Part shown: piece after piece, positions 52,116-60,840 of the stretch
Position numbering within the stretch: the stretch's first letter is position 1
How the letters are laid out: every line of letters begins with the position of its first letter
Origin: an uncultured Candidatus Melainabacteria bacterium
Lineage (GTDB): Bacteria; Cyanobacteriota; Vampirovibrionia; Gastranaerophilales; Gastranaerophilaceae
Reading direction: 5' to 3'
DNA: 64,000 nt
Assembly: GCA_934757275.1 (NCBI GenBank)
Contig: CAKVLN010000001.1
Span: forward strand, 124,001 to 188,000
The notes under the pieces: generated by a model
Database searches by the model: none
What the model saw: only the letters and a program-made list of their open reading frames with translations
Told to the model about the DNA's origin: nothing
Program-made: the position numbers and the translations under genes

Positions 52116-52244
52116 ACCAATAGTATACTTTAAAATTAAAAGAACATGAATAATACAAACAAATGAGATAGTTTTCAATCAAACAAACGACTTACTTTTT
52201 TATGAGTAATATGATATAATTTTATGCATAAAATAGGAGTGAAT

Positions 52245-52850
52245 ATGCCAAACGTTGAACTTGATGACGAATTTTTGAATTTGTTTTATAACATTACAAA
52301 TTCAAAGCCACCAAAAGATGTGCAACTATTAGATTTGAAAAAACAACTGATTAATATTGTTGACACATTAAAAGAACTTAATGAGAATGCTAAAAAACCA
52401 ATTGTTAGCCGTGCTTTGAATAATACTGAAGAGGAAGAGGTTAGCAGTGGGCCAGCAATTTTGGTAGTTGACGATTTGGGCGTAATCACATATCAACTAA
52501 AAGTTTTGTTATCAAGATTTGATTTGGACATAGATTGTTCTCAAGAAATCTATGATGCAGTCAACAAGTTCAAAAAACGTAAATACGAATACGTAGTTAT
52601 GGACTTGTTTATTCCGACAGAGCGTGAAGGTTTTATTCTGCTTACAGAATTGAAGAAACTTGCAATGTCTTATGGCAAAAAGAGCGTTGTTGGCGTAATT
52701 ACTGCATCACCTCGAAAAGAAATCGAGCAGCAATGCAGAGCAAGGGGTGCAGATTTCTTCTTAGAAAAAAGCAGCGACTGGCAAAATAAGTTGTGCGGCA
52801 TTATGGACGGTTATATCAATGCTGGTAACAAAGATGAGGACGATTTCTAG
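52245..52850 (+). CDS. Response-regulator receiver protein without output domain
   Basis: A 201-residue protein. The N-terminal ~75 residues are helical and acidic (LDDEFLNLFYNITNSKPPKD) and might dimerise or bind a partner. A receiver domain fills ~80-195: AILVVDDLGVITYQLKVLLS with the acidic pair, EYVVMDLFIPTEREGF with the phospho-accepting Asp, GVITASPR (Thr switch) and RARGADFFLEKSS with the conserved Lys. No DNA-binding or enzymatic output follows. The ATG at 52245 is preceded by AGGAG at 5 nt. It is 2 bp upstream of sdaAB and probably co-transcribed. No sensor kinase lies in the window. Confidence 0.82.
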   Translation: MPNVELDDEFLNLFYNITNSKPPKDVQLLDLKKQLINIVDTLKELNENAKKPIVSRALNNTEEEEVSSGPAILVVDDLGVITYQLKVLLSRFDLDIDCSQEIYDAVNKFKKRKYEYVVMDLFIPTEREGFILLTELKKLAMSYGKKSVVGVITASPRKEIEQQCRARGADFFLEKSSDWQNKLCGIMDGYINAGNKDEDDF

Positions 52851-52852
52851 AA

Positions 52853-53506
52853 ATGGAACAGAAATCTATTTTTTCAGTAATTTCTCCTATAATGGTTGGC
52901 CCTTCTAGCTCGCATACTGCTGGCGCAGTAAGGCTCGGCTTGATGGCGAGAAATATTTACAAAAACGAGTTTAAAAAAGTTAAATTTGTTTTGTACAATT
53001 CGTTTGCAAAAACTGGCTTTGGACACGGTACTGATAAAGGCTTGCTGGCTGGAGTTTTAGGCTATTCAGTAGATGAAATTTGTATAAAAAATATTTTTGA
53101 CATTGTTGATAATATTGAATATTCTTATGAATATCGAGAAGATATTTCACGCCACCCAAATTCAGTGGATATAACTTTTGATGACAAAATGAGGATTTCT
53201 GGCGATTCAGTTGGTGCTGGCGAGATTAGGATAAATAATATCAACGGTTTTTCGGCAAATATTGATGGCTCGTATGATACTTTGTTGCTTATGTATAAAG
53301 ATGTTCCTGGAATGATTTCGCAGGTTAGCGATATCATTCAAAAGCAAAAAGTTAATATTGCCTCTCTTCATTGTGACAGAAGCTCAAAAGGCGGAACTGC
53401 ATCAATGTATGTTGCGTTAGATATTCCAGTTGGCGAAGAGGTTGTGGAGAAAGTTAAGCAAATTAAAGACGTATTTTTTGTAACGAATATTAGGAAATTG
53501 AAGTAA
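52853..53506 (+). CDS. sdaAB: L-serine dehydratase, iron-sulfur type, beta subunit
   Basis: A 217-residue subunit of the [4Fe-4S] L-serine ammonia-lyase, which converts serine to pyruvate and ammonia. The opening SIFSVISPIMVGPSSSHTAG, with AVRLGLMARN after it, is diagnostic, and so is GFGHGTDKGLLAGVLGY. The C-terminal ACT domain (DTLLLMYKDVPGMISQVSDI; VNIASLHCDRSSKGGTASMY) may sense an amino acid. Its stop shares a TAATG with sdaAA, so the two subunits are translated together. A two-subunit form is usual in Firmicutes-type enzymes. The receiver gene precedes it by 2 bp. Confidence 0.93.
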   Translation: MEQKSIFSVISPIMVGPSSSHTAGAVRLGLMARNIYKNEFKKVKFVLYNSFAKTGFGHGTDKGLLAGVLGYSVDEICIKNIFDIVDNIEYSYEYREDISRHPNSVDITFDDKMRISGDSVGAGEIRINNINGFSANIDGSYDTLLLMYKDVPGMISQVSDIIQKQKVNIASLHCDRSSKGGTASMYVALDIPVGEEVVEKVKQIKDVFFVTNIRKLK

Positions 53507-54384
53507 TGGCAATTTTATCATTTTCAGAATTAAAACAAGTTTGTGAACGGGAAAACAAAACGATATTTGAGATTGCACAAGAAAATGAAGCTACTTTGTC
53601 GGACGAAATTGTTGACGTTGTGCGCTTGAAGGTTTTGGAAGATTTATTGGCTATGAAGGGAGCTATCCGTAATGGGCTTAAATCAACAGAAAAATCGATA
53701 AGCAATTGGTGTGGTGATGATTGCGTTAAGCTTGTTGAAAAATTCCAAAAACGTGGTGCTCTTTTGGGCAAAACTTTTGAAAAAATTGTAACTTATGCAA
53801 TTGCGACGGCAGAAGAAAACCTTAGAATGGGACGTATTGTAGCTTGCCCAACGGCAGGCTCTTGCGGAATTGTGCCTGCGGTGATTGTTGCGGTTGCGGA
53901 AGAGAATAATATTTCAGAGGCGGAACAAGTGAATGCGCTTTTGACGGCTGGCATGGTTGGACTTTTGGTGTCTAATAAGGTTCAATTGGCAGGTGCGGTT
54001 GCTGGTTGTCAAGCTGAATGCGGCGTTGCGTCTGCTATGGCGGCAGGTGCTTTAACTCAAATGCTCGGCGGAAGTGTTGATGAAATTATCAACGCAAGTG
54101 CGCTTGCTCTAAAAAACATTTTGGGCTTAACTTGTGACCCCGTTTGTGGTTTGGTAGAAGTTCCGTGTATAAAGAGAAACGCTTTTCTTGCAGTGCATGC
54201 GGTAACTGCGAGCGAACTGGCTCTTTGTGGCGTTGAAAGTAAAATTCCGATGGACGAGGTGGTTGATACGCTTAAAATTACTGGACAATTGATGTCACCA
54301 GTTTTGAAGGAAACTTCTCAAGGTGGTTTGGCGAAAACAAAAACTGCGTTGGAGCTTGAGAAGGAATTGTTTAAAAATAAATAG
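53506..54384 (+). CDS. sdaAA: L-serine dehydratase, iron-sulfur type, alpha subunit
   Basis: A 292-residue catalytic subunit carrying the iron-sulfur cluster. Cluster and active-site blocks are present: RIVACPTAGSCGIVPAVIVA, QAECGVASAMAAGAL and the cysteine pair in LTCDPVCGLVEVPCIKRNA. The last segment (SPVLKETSQGGLAKTKTA) matches the family end. Coupled to sdaAB by a 1-bp overlap (TAATG). A strong terminator follows, making receiver-sdaAB-sdaAA the whole unit. Oxygen sensitivity is expected from the cluster type, fitting an anaerobe. Confidence 0.94.
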   Translation: MAILSFSELKQVCERENKTIFEIAQENEATLSDEIVDVVRLKVLEDLLAMKGAIRNGLKSTEKSISNWCGDDCVKLVEKFQKRGALLGKTFEKIVTYAIATAEENLRMGRIVACPTAGSCGIVPAVIVAVAEENNISEAEQVNALLTAGMVGLLVSNKVQLAGAVAGCQAECGVASAMAAGALTQMLGGSVDEIINASALALKNILGLTCDPVCGLVEVPCIKRNAFLAVHAVTASELALCGVESKIPMDEVVDTLKITGQLMSPVLKETSQGGLAKTKTALELEKELFKNK

Positions 54385-54403
54385 ATAATAAAAAGATAAT
54401 AAA

Positions 54404-54434
54404 AAAGGCTTGTTTTATAACAAGCCTTTTTTTT
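54404..54434 (+). terminator. Terminator of the sda operon
   Basis: AAAGGCTTGTT and AACAAGCCTTT form an 11-bp stem with a short loop, then nine T. It also faces the pheS stop on the other strand. Confidence 0.92.
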
Positions 54435-54451
54435 TGTGATAAATTTCAAAT

Positions 54452-55486
54452 CTAGAATTGTTCCAAAAATCTCTTGTCGTTATTGAAGAACAATCTAATG
54501 TCGTCGATTGCATATTTAAGCATTGCAAGTCTTTCAACACCCATACCAAAAGCAAAGCCAGAGTATACATCTGGGTCAATTCCAACGCCTCTTAGTACAT
54601 TAGCGTCAACCATACCGCAACCAAGAACTTCTAACCAGCCAGTACCGCTACAAGTTCTGCAACCTTTGCCTTGACACATAATACATTGAACGTCAACCTC
54701 TGCAGATGGTTCTGTAAATGGGAAGAAACTGCTTCTGAAACGAGTTGGACGAGCAGAGCCAAAATACAATCTGATAAATTCGTTTAAAACACCTTTTAAG
54801 TCGCCAAAAGTGATGTCTTTATCTACATACAAACCTTCAATTTGGTGGAAGAAGTTGTTTTTACGAGCGTTAATATTTTCGTTTCTGTAAACTCTACCAG
54901 GGGAAATAACTTTGATTGGAGGTTTTTGGTTCTCCATAACGTGAATTTGTGCGCCAGAAGTTTGACTTCTTAGTACAACGCCTTCCATACCTTTAACGTA
55001 AAAAGTATCTTGTACATCTCTTGCTGGGTGGTCTTTTGGCACGTTTAACATATCAAAGTTGTAGTATTCTGTTTCAACTTCTGGTGACAAGTTTGGTGCA
55101 ACAACTGAAAAACCTAAGTTTTGGAAGATTGTTACAATTTCATTTGTTGTAGAAGTTAGAGGGTGAACTTTACCTTGTGGAATGTATTTACCGCTCAAAG
55201 TAATATCAATTCTATCTTTTTGTAATTTTTCGTTAAGTTCTTTTTGATAGAAAGCGTCGTGCTTGTCTTTTAAAAGAGTTTCAAGGTCTTGTGTAATTTT
55301 GTTTGCTAATGCGCCAACTACACGTTTGTCTTCGTCTGATAAGTCTTTCAAACCTTTTTTGATTGAGTTAAATTCACCTTTACGGCTCAAGTATTTCAAT
55401 CTGATTTCATCAATATCGCTGATAGATTGAGCTTGGTCAATGTCAGCTTTTGCTGAATTGTAAATATTTTCCAACTGTTCTTTCAT
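54452..55486 (-). CDS. pheS: Phenylalanine-tRNA ligase alpha subunit
   Basis: A 344-residue catalytic subunit of the alpha2-beta2 enzyme that charges tRNA-Phe. The N-terminal coiled coil (~1-90) binds tRNA. Class II motifs follow: HPLTSTTNEIVTIFQNLGF, DTFYVKGMEGVVLRSQTSGA, KVISPGRVYRNENINARK and FFHQIEGLYVDKDITFGDLK. The C-terminal end GMVDANVLRGVGIDPDVYSG, then FAFGMGVERLAMLKY, is complete. A zinc-like Cys cluster (CIMCQGKGCRTCSGTGW) is normal for this subfamily. pheT is not adjacent. AAGGAG lies before the ATG. It is divergent from trkA. Confidence 0.96.
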   Translation of the reverse strand: MKEQLENIYNSAKADIDQAQSISDIDEIRLKYLSRKGEFNSIKKGLKDLSDEDKRVVGALANKITQDLETLLKDKHDAFYQKELNEKLQKDRIDITLSGKYIPQGKVHPLTSTTNEIVTIFQNLGFSVVAPNLSPEVETEYYNFDMLNVPKDHPARDVQDTFYVKGMEGVVLRSQTSGAQIHVMENQKPPIKVISPGRVYRNENINARKNNFFHQIEGLYVDKDITFGDLKGVLNEFIRLYFGSARPTRFRSSFFPFTEPSAEVDVQCIMCQGKGCRTCSGTGWLEVLGCGMVDANVLRGVGIDPDVYSGFAFGMGVERLAMLKYAIDDIRLFFNNDKRFLEQF

Positions 55487-55572
55487 ACTATTTCTCCTTA
55501 CCTAAAATAATAACGCAGAGGGTGGGAATTGTAAAGTTTGACTTTGTTGGCTATTTGACGTTAAATAAACCT

Positions 55573-56916
55573 ATGAAGATTATAATTTTCGGTGCAAATG
55601 AACTCGGTTCGATGATTGCAACTGAGTTTTACACAGACAATGATATAACAGTAATTGATGATGAACGCTTTAAAGTCGACGCTTTTAACAAGTTAGATGT
55701 AGGTTTTATTTCTGGCAACGGTTCTAACATTGAAGTTTTGAAGCAAGCAAATATCAAAGACGCTGATGTTTTTATAGCTTGCACGGCTTCTGATGAGTTA
55801 AATATTGTTGCGTGTTTGACTGCGAAGAGAATTAGCACAGTTCGCACAATGTGTTTTGTAAGAAAAGAAGAATACAAGTCTTCTCTAGGTCTAGCAAAAG
55901 ATGCCGAGTACAACTGCGATTTCTACATAGATAACATTATTTGGCCAGAAGAACTTATGACTCAAGAAATCTTTAGAATCATTACAGTTGCGAAGGCTCT
56001 TGATGTAGAAAATTTTGCAGATGGGCGTGCAAGATTATTAGAATATAAAATTGCTGAAAACTCAATATTGGTAAATACAATGATTAGAAATTGTGAGTTT
56101 CCAAAAGATACTGTTATCGTTGGTATAACTCGTGATAGCGAATTATTTATTCCAAATGGCGAAACCGTCCTCCACGAAGGCGATAAAGTTATTTTTATGG
56201 GACTTTCGCATTCCCTTGATATTCTTGCTGGTAAATTCTTCCACGAAAAAGAGTTTGTGAAAACCGTTGCAATTATTGGTGGCGGTAATGTTGGGTTAAA
56301 GCTTGCAAAGAGTTTAGAGGCTTTAAAACTTAATATTAAAATTATCGAGCAGGACGAAGAACGTTGCAGATTTTTGGCTCAAGAGCTTGAAAATACGTTA
56401 GTAATCAACGGTGATGGTACTGATATTGAACTTTTGAGTGAAGAAGAAATCTCGGACGCAGATGTAGTGGTTAGTGTAACAAATAACGATGAAAAAAACC
56501 TTCTTTGTTCACTTTTAGTTAAGCACATGGGTGCAGGACGTGTAATTTCAAGAGTTTCAAAGAGTACAAATGTTGCTTTGTTTGAAAAGGTTGGGATTGA
56601 TATTGCAATTTCTTCTAAAACAGCAGCGCTTAATGAAATTAAAAATAACGTAAAAGAAACAAATATTGGTATTCTTGCGACCGTTGAACAAGGTAAAGGC
56701 GAAGTTTTAGTTATTGAAATTCCAGAACATTATGAAACTAAGAAGATTATGGAATTAAAACTTCCTGCTAAAGCGATTGTTGGAGTTATTCAACGTCGTA
56801 AAAGAATTATTATTCCAAATGGTACAACTCAAGTGATGAGTGGAGATAATTTAATTATCTTTACTACAAGTGAGAATGCGCCTGTAATAAGGGAATTTTT
56901 TGAGGAAATTAAATGA
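55573..56916 (+). CDS. trkA: Trk potassium uptake regulator TrkA
   Basis: A 447-residue cytosolic regulator that binds NAD(H) or nucleotides and gates TrkH. There are two RCK units. Each opens with a Rossmann fold (MKIIIFGANELGSMIATEFY; TVAIIGGGNVGLKLAKSLEA) and ends in a TrkA-C domain (ENSILVNTMIRNCEFPKDTV; MELKLPAKAIVGVIQR). The length is typical of the double-RCK form. The ATG at 55573 fits the family start, although no ribosome site is evident and the leader is short after the divergent pheS. It overlaps trkH by 4 bp (ATGA). Confidence 0.93.
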   Translation: MKIIIFGANELGSMIATEFYTDNDITVIDDERFKVDAFNKLDVGFISGNGSNIEVLKQANIKDADVFIACTASDELNIVACLTAKRISTVRTMCFVRKEEYKSSLGLAKDAEYNCDFYIDNIIWPEELMTQEIFRIITVAKALDVENFADGRARLLEYKIAENSILVNTMIRNCEFPKDTVIVGITRDSELFIPNGETVLHEGDKVIFMGLSHSLDILAGKFFHEKEFVKTVAIIGGGNVGLKLAKSLEALKLNIKIIEQDEERCRFLAQELENTLVINGDGTDIELLSEEEISDADVVVSVTNNDEKNLLCSLLVKHMGAGRVISRVSKSTNVALFEKVGIDIAISSKTAALNEIKNNVKETNIGILATVEQGKGEVLVIEIPEHYETKKIMELKLPAKAIVGVIQRRKRIIIPNGTTQVMSGDNLIIFTTSENAPVIREFFEEIK

Positions 56917-58373
56917 GATTAACTTATTTAGCATACTCTTTTAGCCTTAGTATAATGTATTTTAGCATTGTTTTGCTCGTTCCTGTTTTGGTGGCTCTTT
57001 TTTATCGTGAGTTTACTGCGGTTTTGCCATTTTTAATTGCTTGTGCAACTGCATTTTTTATAGCAGTTACGCTTAGAAAAGTTGTCAAAGGTGCAGAAAG
57101 TGTAAAATCAATTAATGATATCAAGAAATCAGAAGGACTTTGTGTTGTTACTTTCTCTTGGCTTTTTGCAGGAGTTTTGGCGGCAATTCCGTATTTGTTC
57201 TTTGGAATAAGTCCATTGAACGCACTTTTTGAAGCGACTTCTGGCATTACAACTACTGGTGCGACAATTTTGACCACCTTTGATTATCCAAAAACGCTTT
57301 TCTTTTGGCGTTCTTTTACCCAATGGCTAGGCGGCATGGGAATTATTGTCCTGTTTATAGCAATTCTGCCTCAATTTGCGATTGCAGGCAGACAGTTGTT
57401 TTTCGCAGAAGCTCCTGGGCCTACAGAGGATAAATTTACGCCAAGAATAAAAAATACTGCGGCTGCTTTGTGGAAGGTTTACGCTGGTTTAACTGTTTTG
57501 GAAATCGTGCTTTTGAAGTGTACTGGCATGGACGGGTTTGAAGCTATTTGTTATGCGTTAGCTTCTGTTTCCGGAGGTGGACTTTCTTCAAATGCAAATA
57601 GCTTGGTTGGTTTTAATAGAGCTATTTTATCAGTTATTACTTTCTTTATGTTTTTTGCAGGTGTAAGTTATAATTTACAATATCGAGCATGGACGAAACT
57701 CAACCCCCTTGTGCTTTTTAGAAATGAAGAATTTAAAGTTTATTTTAGTTTTGTAATGCTGATTGCGCTTGCATTGAGTTTTTCATTGTTTGTAAATATG
57801 CACTATAATTTTTCAAATTCTTTGTGTCACGCATTTTTTAATGTGTCATCAGTAATTTCTTCTACGGGTTTTTGTAGCGTAGATTTTGCAAAATGGGATT
57901 ATGCAAGCAAAGTGCTTTTGTTTGCAACAATGATGTTTGGTAGTTGCGCAAGTTCTGCTGGTGGTGGTTTGAAGGTTATGAGATGGTTGCTTGTGTACAA
58001 AATCATGAAATCAGAAATGATGAAGATTTTGCACCCAAAAGCGATTGTAGATATTAAAATTGGCAGATATTCTGTTCCAAAAGAGATTTTGTACCAAACT
58101 TTGATGTTTGTATTTTTCTATTTTGCTATTTTGGTTGTTTCAGCCTTCTTGTTGGGTTTGCTAGAAAAAAACACAGTAATTGCAATTACTGGTGCAGTTA
58201 GTGCCGTTGGTAACATAGGCCCAGGGTTTGGTTTGTTAGGACCTTTGAATAGTTTTGAGCCGTTGCATGCAATTTCAAAGGTAATTTTGATTTTAGATAT
58301 GTATGTAGGGCGTTTAGAATTGATTCCTTTCTTAGTTTTGTTCCAAAAAGATTTGTGGAATTTTAAGAAGTAG
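56913..58373 (+). CDS. trkH: Trk potassium uptake membrane protein TrkH
   Basis: A 486-residue inner-membrane potassium transporter with the superfamily's four pore loops. Recognisable pore segments are EATSGITTTGATILTTFDYP, SVSGGGLSSNANSLVGF, SVISSTGFCSVDFAKWDYAS and SAVGNIGPGFGLLGPLNSFE. Many hydrophobic helices alternate with them. The positively charged segment RWLLVYKIMKSEMMKILHPK is the family's intramembrane/regulatory helix. It pairs with TrkA to import K+. The overlap with trkA (4 bp) implies coupled translation. It is followed by a small gene of unusual origin 9 bp later. Confidence 0.94.
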   Translation: MRLTYLAYSFSLSIMYFSIVLLVPVLVALFYREFTAVLPFLIACATAFFIAVTLRKVVKGAESVKSINDIKKSEGLCVVTFSWLFAGVLAAIPYLFFGISPLNALFEATSGITTTGATILTTFDYPKTLFFWRSFTQWLGGMGIIVLFIAILPQFAIAGRQLFFAEAPGPTEDKFTPRIKNTAAALWKVYAGLTVLEIVLLKCTGMDGFEAICYALASVSGGGLSSNANSLVGFNRAILSVITFFMFFAGVSYNLQYRAWTKLNPLVLFRNEEFKVYFSFVMLIALALSFSLFVNMHYNFSNSLCHAFFNVSSVISSTGFCSVDFAKWDYASKVLLFATMMFGSCASSAGGGLKVMRWLLVYKIMKSEMMKILHPKAIVDIKIGRYSVPKEILYQTLMFVFFYFAILVVSAFLLGLLEKNTVIAITGAVSAVGNIGPGFGLLGPLNSFEPLHAISKVILILDMYVGRLELIPFLVLFQKDLWNFKK

Positions 58374-58382
58374 AGTTTATTT

Positions 58383-58892
58383 ATGAATAAAAATGTGAAG
58401 ACAGATACAAATATTAATTATTTAACATCAACAAATGTATATGATAATTTTGTTGCAATACACAAAAATTTAGACTTATTGGAAGAATTACCTGAAAATT
58501 GGGAGGGACAAACAGTAGAAGATGCTTTATTATACCTTGGTATTCATGAAAACGGTATTAAAATAAAATCTCCCATAGAAAATATAACTATTTATAAAAG
58601 TCACATAGAACATTTAATATATGATAATGATTTATATAGAAAGAAATTTTTAAATAGAGCAATTAGAACTATTCAAGCTCCAAATTTGATAATTAAGAAT
58701 GGCAGTTATAATAATTATATTAAACTATTTGTTGATGCCGAAAATAAAATAAAACCCCACCTTCAAATCGTAAAAGTGAAGGCAGATGGTAGTTTTTATG
58801 TCACAAACTATAAATTGCAAAAAAATCAATTTAAAAAGAATATATTAGAAGGCGAGATCATATATGACCTCGCCAGCATATCCAGTGATTAA
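58383..58892 (+). CDS. Possible barnase/PBECR-like nuclease domain protein
   Basis: A 169-residue protein without signal peptide or membrane segment. The C-terminal ~95 residues follow the pattern of phage-type Barnase-EndoU-ColicinE5/D-RelE (PBECR) nucleases: a His within SHIEHLIYDNDLYRKKFLNR, then AIRTIQAPNLIIKNGSYNNY, a strand IKLFVDAENKI and the closing LQIVKVKADGSFYVTNYKLQ. This is a motif-level resemblance, not a proven family match. The gene is much richer in A/T codons than trkH before it, and its start lacks a clear ribosome site. A 24-bp imperfect palindrome covers its 3' end. No immunity gene is evident next to it. Confidence 0.4.
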   Translation: MNKNVKTDTNINYLTSTNVYDNFVAIHKNLDLLEELPENWEGQTVEDALLYLGIHENGIKIKSPIENITIYKSHIEHLIYDNDLYRKKFLNRAIRTIQAPNLIIKNGSYNNYIKLFVDAENKIKPHLQIVKVKADGSFYVTNYKLQKNQFKKNILEGEIIYDLASISSD

Positions 58893-58897
58893 ATCAC
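58851..58897. other. Two palindromes at the 3' end of the 58383 gene
   Basis: GGCGAGATCATATATGACCT (58851-58870, continuing CGCC) is a 24-bp near-perfect palindrome inside the last codons. GTGATTAAATCAC (58885-58897) is a perfect 13-bp palindrome across the stop. There is no T run, so they are not obvious terminators; protein-binding sites or an element end are possible. Confidence 0.45.
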
Positions 58898-59012
58898 CGA
58901 CACTATTATTATAACATGTTTTGAATATTTCTCAATGGTAAATTTATTGCCGACTACATTTACAGAAATTTGTTCAATTTTATGCTAAGATATTGAAAAA
59001 GGGAATAAAGAT

Positions 59013-59615
59013 ATGTCAGTAAAAAAAGTAGTTAAGTATGGCGAACCTTCTTTAAGAGAACCTTCAAAAGAAGTTCATAAAGTTTCGCAAAAAATAAAAG
59101 TTTTAGTAGAAGATTTGTTAGACACTATGTATGCTCAAAACGGTGTTGGACTTGCAGCTCCGCAAATTGGCGAGAATTACAGAGTGTTTGTAATTGACGC
59201 ATCAACAGGAAATGAACCACTTAATCCAATGGTGTTTATTAATCCTAAGATTATCAAAAAATCAGGTGCAGTAATTAGCCACGAGGGTTGCTTGAGTTTC
59301 CCAGAGGCATTTACAGACGTAAGAAGATATGCAAATGTTATGGTTAAGGCAATGGATAGAAATGGACGCTCTTTTGTTTTAGAGGCTAAAGACGGCACAC
59401 TCCTTGCAAGAGCTATTCAACATGAATTTGACCATTTGAACGGAGTTTTGTTTATAGACCACGTTATTAATAGATTTGAGGCGGACGAAGTTTTGAAGAA
59501 AAATAATCTACCAAGTTTAGAGGTAGAAAAACTGCTTGATGAGCCAGAACTTTCTAAAGAAATTGAGGTTCTACTAAAAGAAAAAGTAGAGGCTGAAAAG
59601 AACAAGGAGGCGTAA
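59013..59615 (+). CDS. def: Peptide deformylase
   Basis: A 200-residue iron/metal enzyme that removes the formyl group from nascent N-terminal Met. All three motifs are present: GVGLAAPQIGENYRV (motif 1), HEGCLSFPEAF (motif 2, metal Cys) and IQHEFDHLNGVLF (motif 3, HExxH). The C-terminal ~35 residues extend past the core as a charged helix (LEVEKLLDEPELSKEIEVLL). The GGGAAT site lies 6-9 nt before the ATG. It shares a TAATG with the small gene after it. With fmt two genes later, it forms the usual formyl-Met module. Confidence 0.95.
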   Translation: MSVKKVVKYGEPSLREPSKEVHKVSQKIKVLVEDLLDTMYAQNGVGLAAPQIGENYRVFVIDASTGNEPLNPMVFINPKIIKKSGAVISHEGCLSFPEAFTDVRRYANVMVKAMDRNGRSFVLEAKDGTLLARAIQHEFDHLNGVLFIDHVINRFEADEVLKKNNLPSLEVEKLLDEPELSKEIEVLLKEKVEAEKNKEA

Positions 59616-59875
59616 TGAAAATCCAACCAGTAAGCTTCAATGGCAACCTTGCGAAAGGTAGAGCGGAATTTGAAAAATTACCGCTTTCAGAAAAAGTAGC
59701 TTTGAAGTCTATAGAAAATTTTAGACAAAAGTTTAATGCAAACAATTTGAACCCAATTCCAGCAAAGCAAAGCGATTTGGCTGATTATGTGCGTTATGCG
59801 GTTTCTATTGAAAATATTGTTAAAAAGAAAGCTAATGAAATTTTTGGCAATCTAAGACGTAGTTTAGGTGTGTAA
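59615..59875 (+). CDS. Small protein with Ser-Phe-Asn-Gly leader, paralogue of the 60841 gene
   Basis: An 86-residue helical, basic protein beginning MKIQPVSFNGNLAKGRAEFE, with Ser-Phe-Asn-Gly at 7-10, a variant of the shared leader. The body aligns with the gene at 60841: the pattern Gly-(R/K)-x2-F-x-K-L-x3-E-K-x-A-L-x-S is followed by R-Q-(K/E)-F-N-x-N and D-Y-V-R. It is coupled to def by a 1-nt overlap and ends 32 bp before fmt. The function is unknown; the conserved place within def-fmt suggests co-regulation with translation. Confidence 0.6.
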   Translation: MKIQPVSFNGNLAKGRAEFEKLPLSEKVALKSIENFRQKFNANNLNPIPAKQSDLADYVRYAVSIENIVKKKANEIFGNLRRSLGV

Positions 59876-59907
59876 GGCTTTTTGCAAGGGAATTTTTAAG
59901 GAGCGAC

Positions 59908-60831
59908 ATGATTAATATAGTATTTTTCGGAACACCAGATATCGGACTGCCAGCACTAGAACATTTTTACAATTCAGACAAATTTAAGGTTTTGGCGGTG
60001 GTAACTCAACCTGACAAGCCTTCTGGGCGTGGACACAAACTTACACCAAGTCCAATAAAAAAGTTTGCGGTAGAACACGATATTGCGGTTTTTCAACCAA
60101 AATCTATAAGAAAAGAACCAGAGGTTATTGAGGCTTTAAAGGCTCTTGAGCCAGATTTCTTTGTTACCTTTGCTTTTGGTCAAATTCTTTCGCAAGAGGT
60201 TTTGGATATTCCAAAATACGAAACTATAAACCTCCATGTGTCTTTGCTCCCTAAATATCGTGGTGCAAACCCTATTCAACGAGCTATTATGAACGGTGAT
60301 AAAGAAACTGGTATTTGTACTATGATTACCGAACTTGGTTTAGACTGCGGCGATATTTGCATGAAATTTCCAATCGAGATTACAAAGAATATGAACTGCG
60401 TTGAGCTTTTTGAACTCTGTGCAACAAATTCGCCAGAACTTTTGGAAAAAACTCTTATTGGTATTAAAGAGGGCAGCCTAAAACCTGTACCGCAATGCGA
60501 GGACGGAGTTTGTTTTGCTGATAAATTAAAAAAAGAAGAGTGCAAAATTGATTGGACAAAGTCTGCTGATGAAATTCATAACCTTGTTCGTGGTGTTTAT
60601 AAATGCCCTGGAGCGTTTTTTGAACATAATGGCAAGATTATTAAAGTTCTTGAAACAGAGCCGCTTGAAACAACGAATGATAGTGGAGTTGACGTAGGCG
60701 AGTTCGCAAATTTCTCTAAACAAGGAATTGATGTTAAGGCGGGCAAAGGTTATGTTAGATTAATCAAGGTTAAGCCAGAAGGCAAAGGCGAAATGCTTGC
60801 AAGAGATTGGGCAAATGGAATAAAACATTAA
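59908..60831 (+). CDS. fmt: Methionyl-tRNA formyltransferase
   Basis: A 307-residue enzyme that formylates the initiator Met-tRNA with 10-formyl-tetrahydrofolate. The catalytic block is HVSLLPKYRGANPIQRAIMN (SLLPKYRG), followed by GDKETGICTMITELGLDCGD. The N-terminal Rossmann start INIVFFGTPDIGLPALEHFY and the C-terminal tRNA-binding beta-barrel (DWTKSADEIHNLVRGVYKCP; GFV-like end) are complete. The length is standard. AAGGAG lies before the ATG. It is flanked on both sides by two paralogous small genes and preceded by def. Confidence 0.95.
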   Translation: MINIVFFGTPDIGLPALEHFYNSDKFKVLAVVTQPDKPSGRGHKLTPSPIKKFAVEHDIAVFQPKSIRKEPEVIEALKALEPDFFVTFAFGQILSQEVLDIPKYETINLHVSLLPKYRGANPIQRAIMNGDKETGICTMITELGLDCGDICMKFPIEITKNMNCVELFELCATNSPELLEKTLIGIKEGSLKPVPQCEDGVCFADKLKKEECKIDWTKSADEIHNLVRGVYKCPGAFFEHNGKIIKVLETEPLETTNDSGVDVGEFANFSKQGIDVKAGKGYVRLIKVKPEGKGEMLARDWANGIKH

Positions 60832-60840
60832 GGAGTCGTT

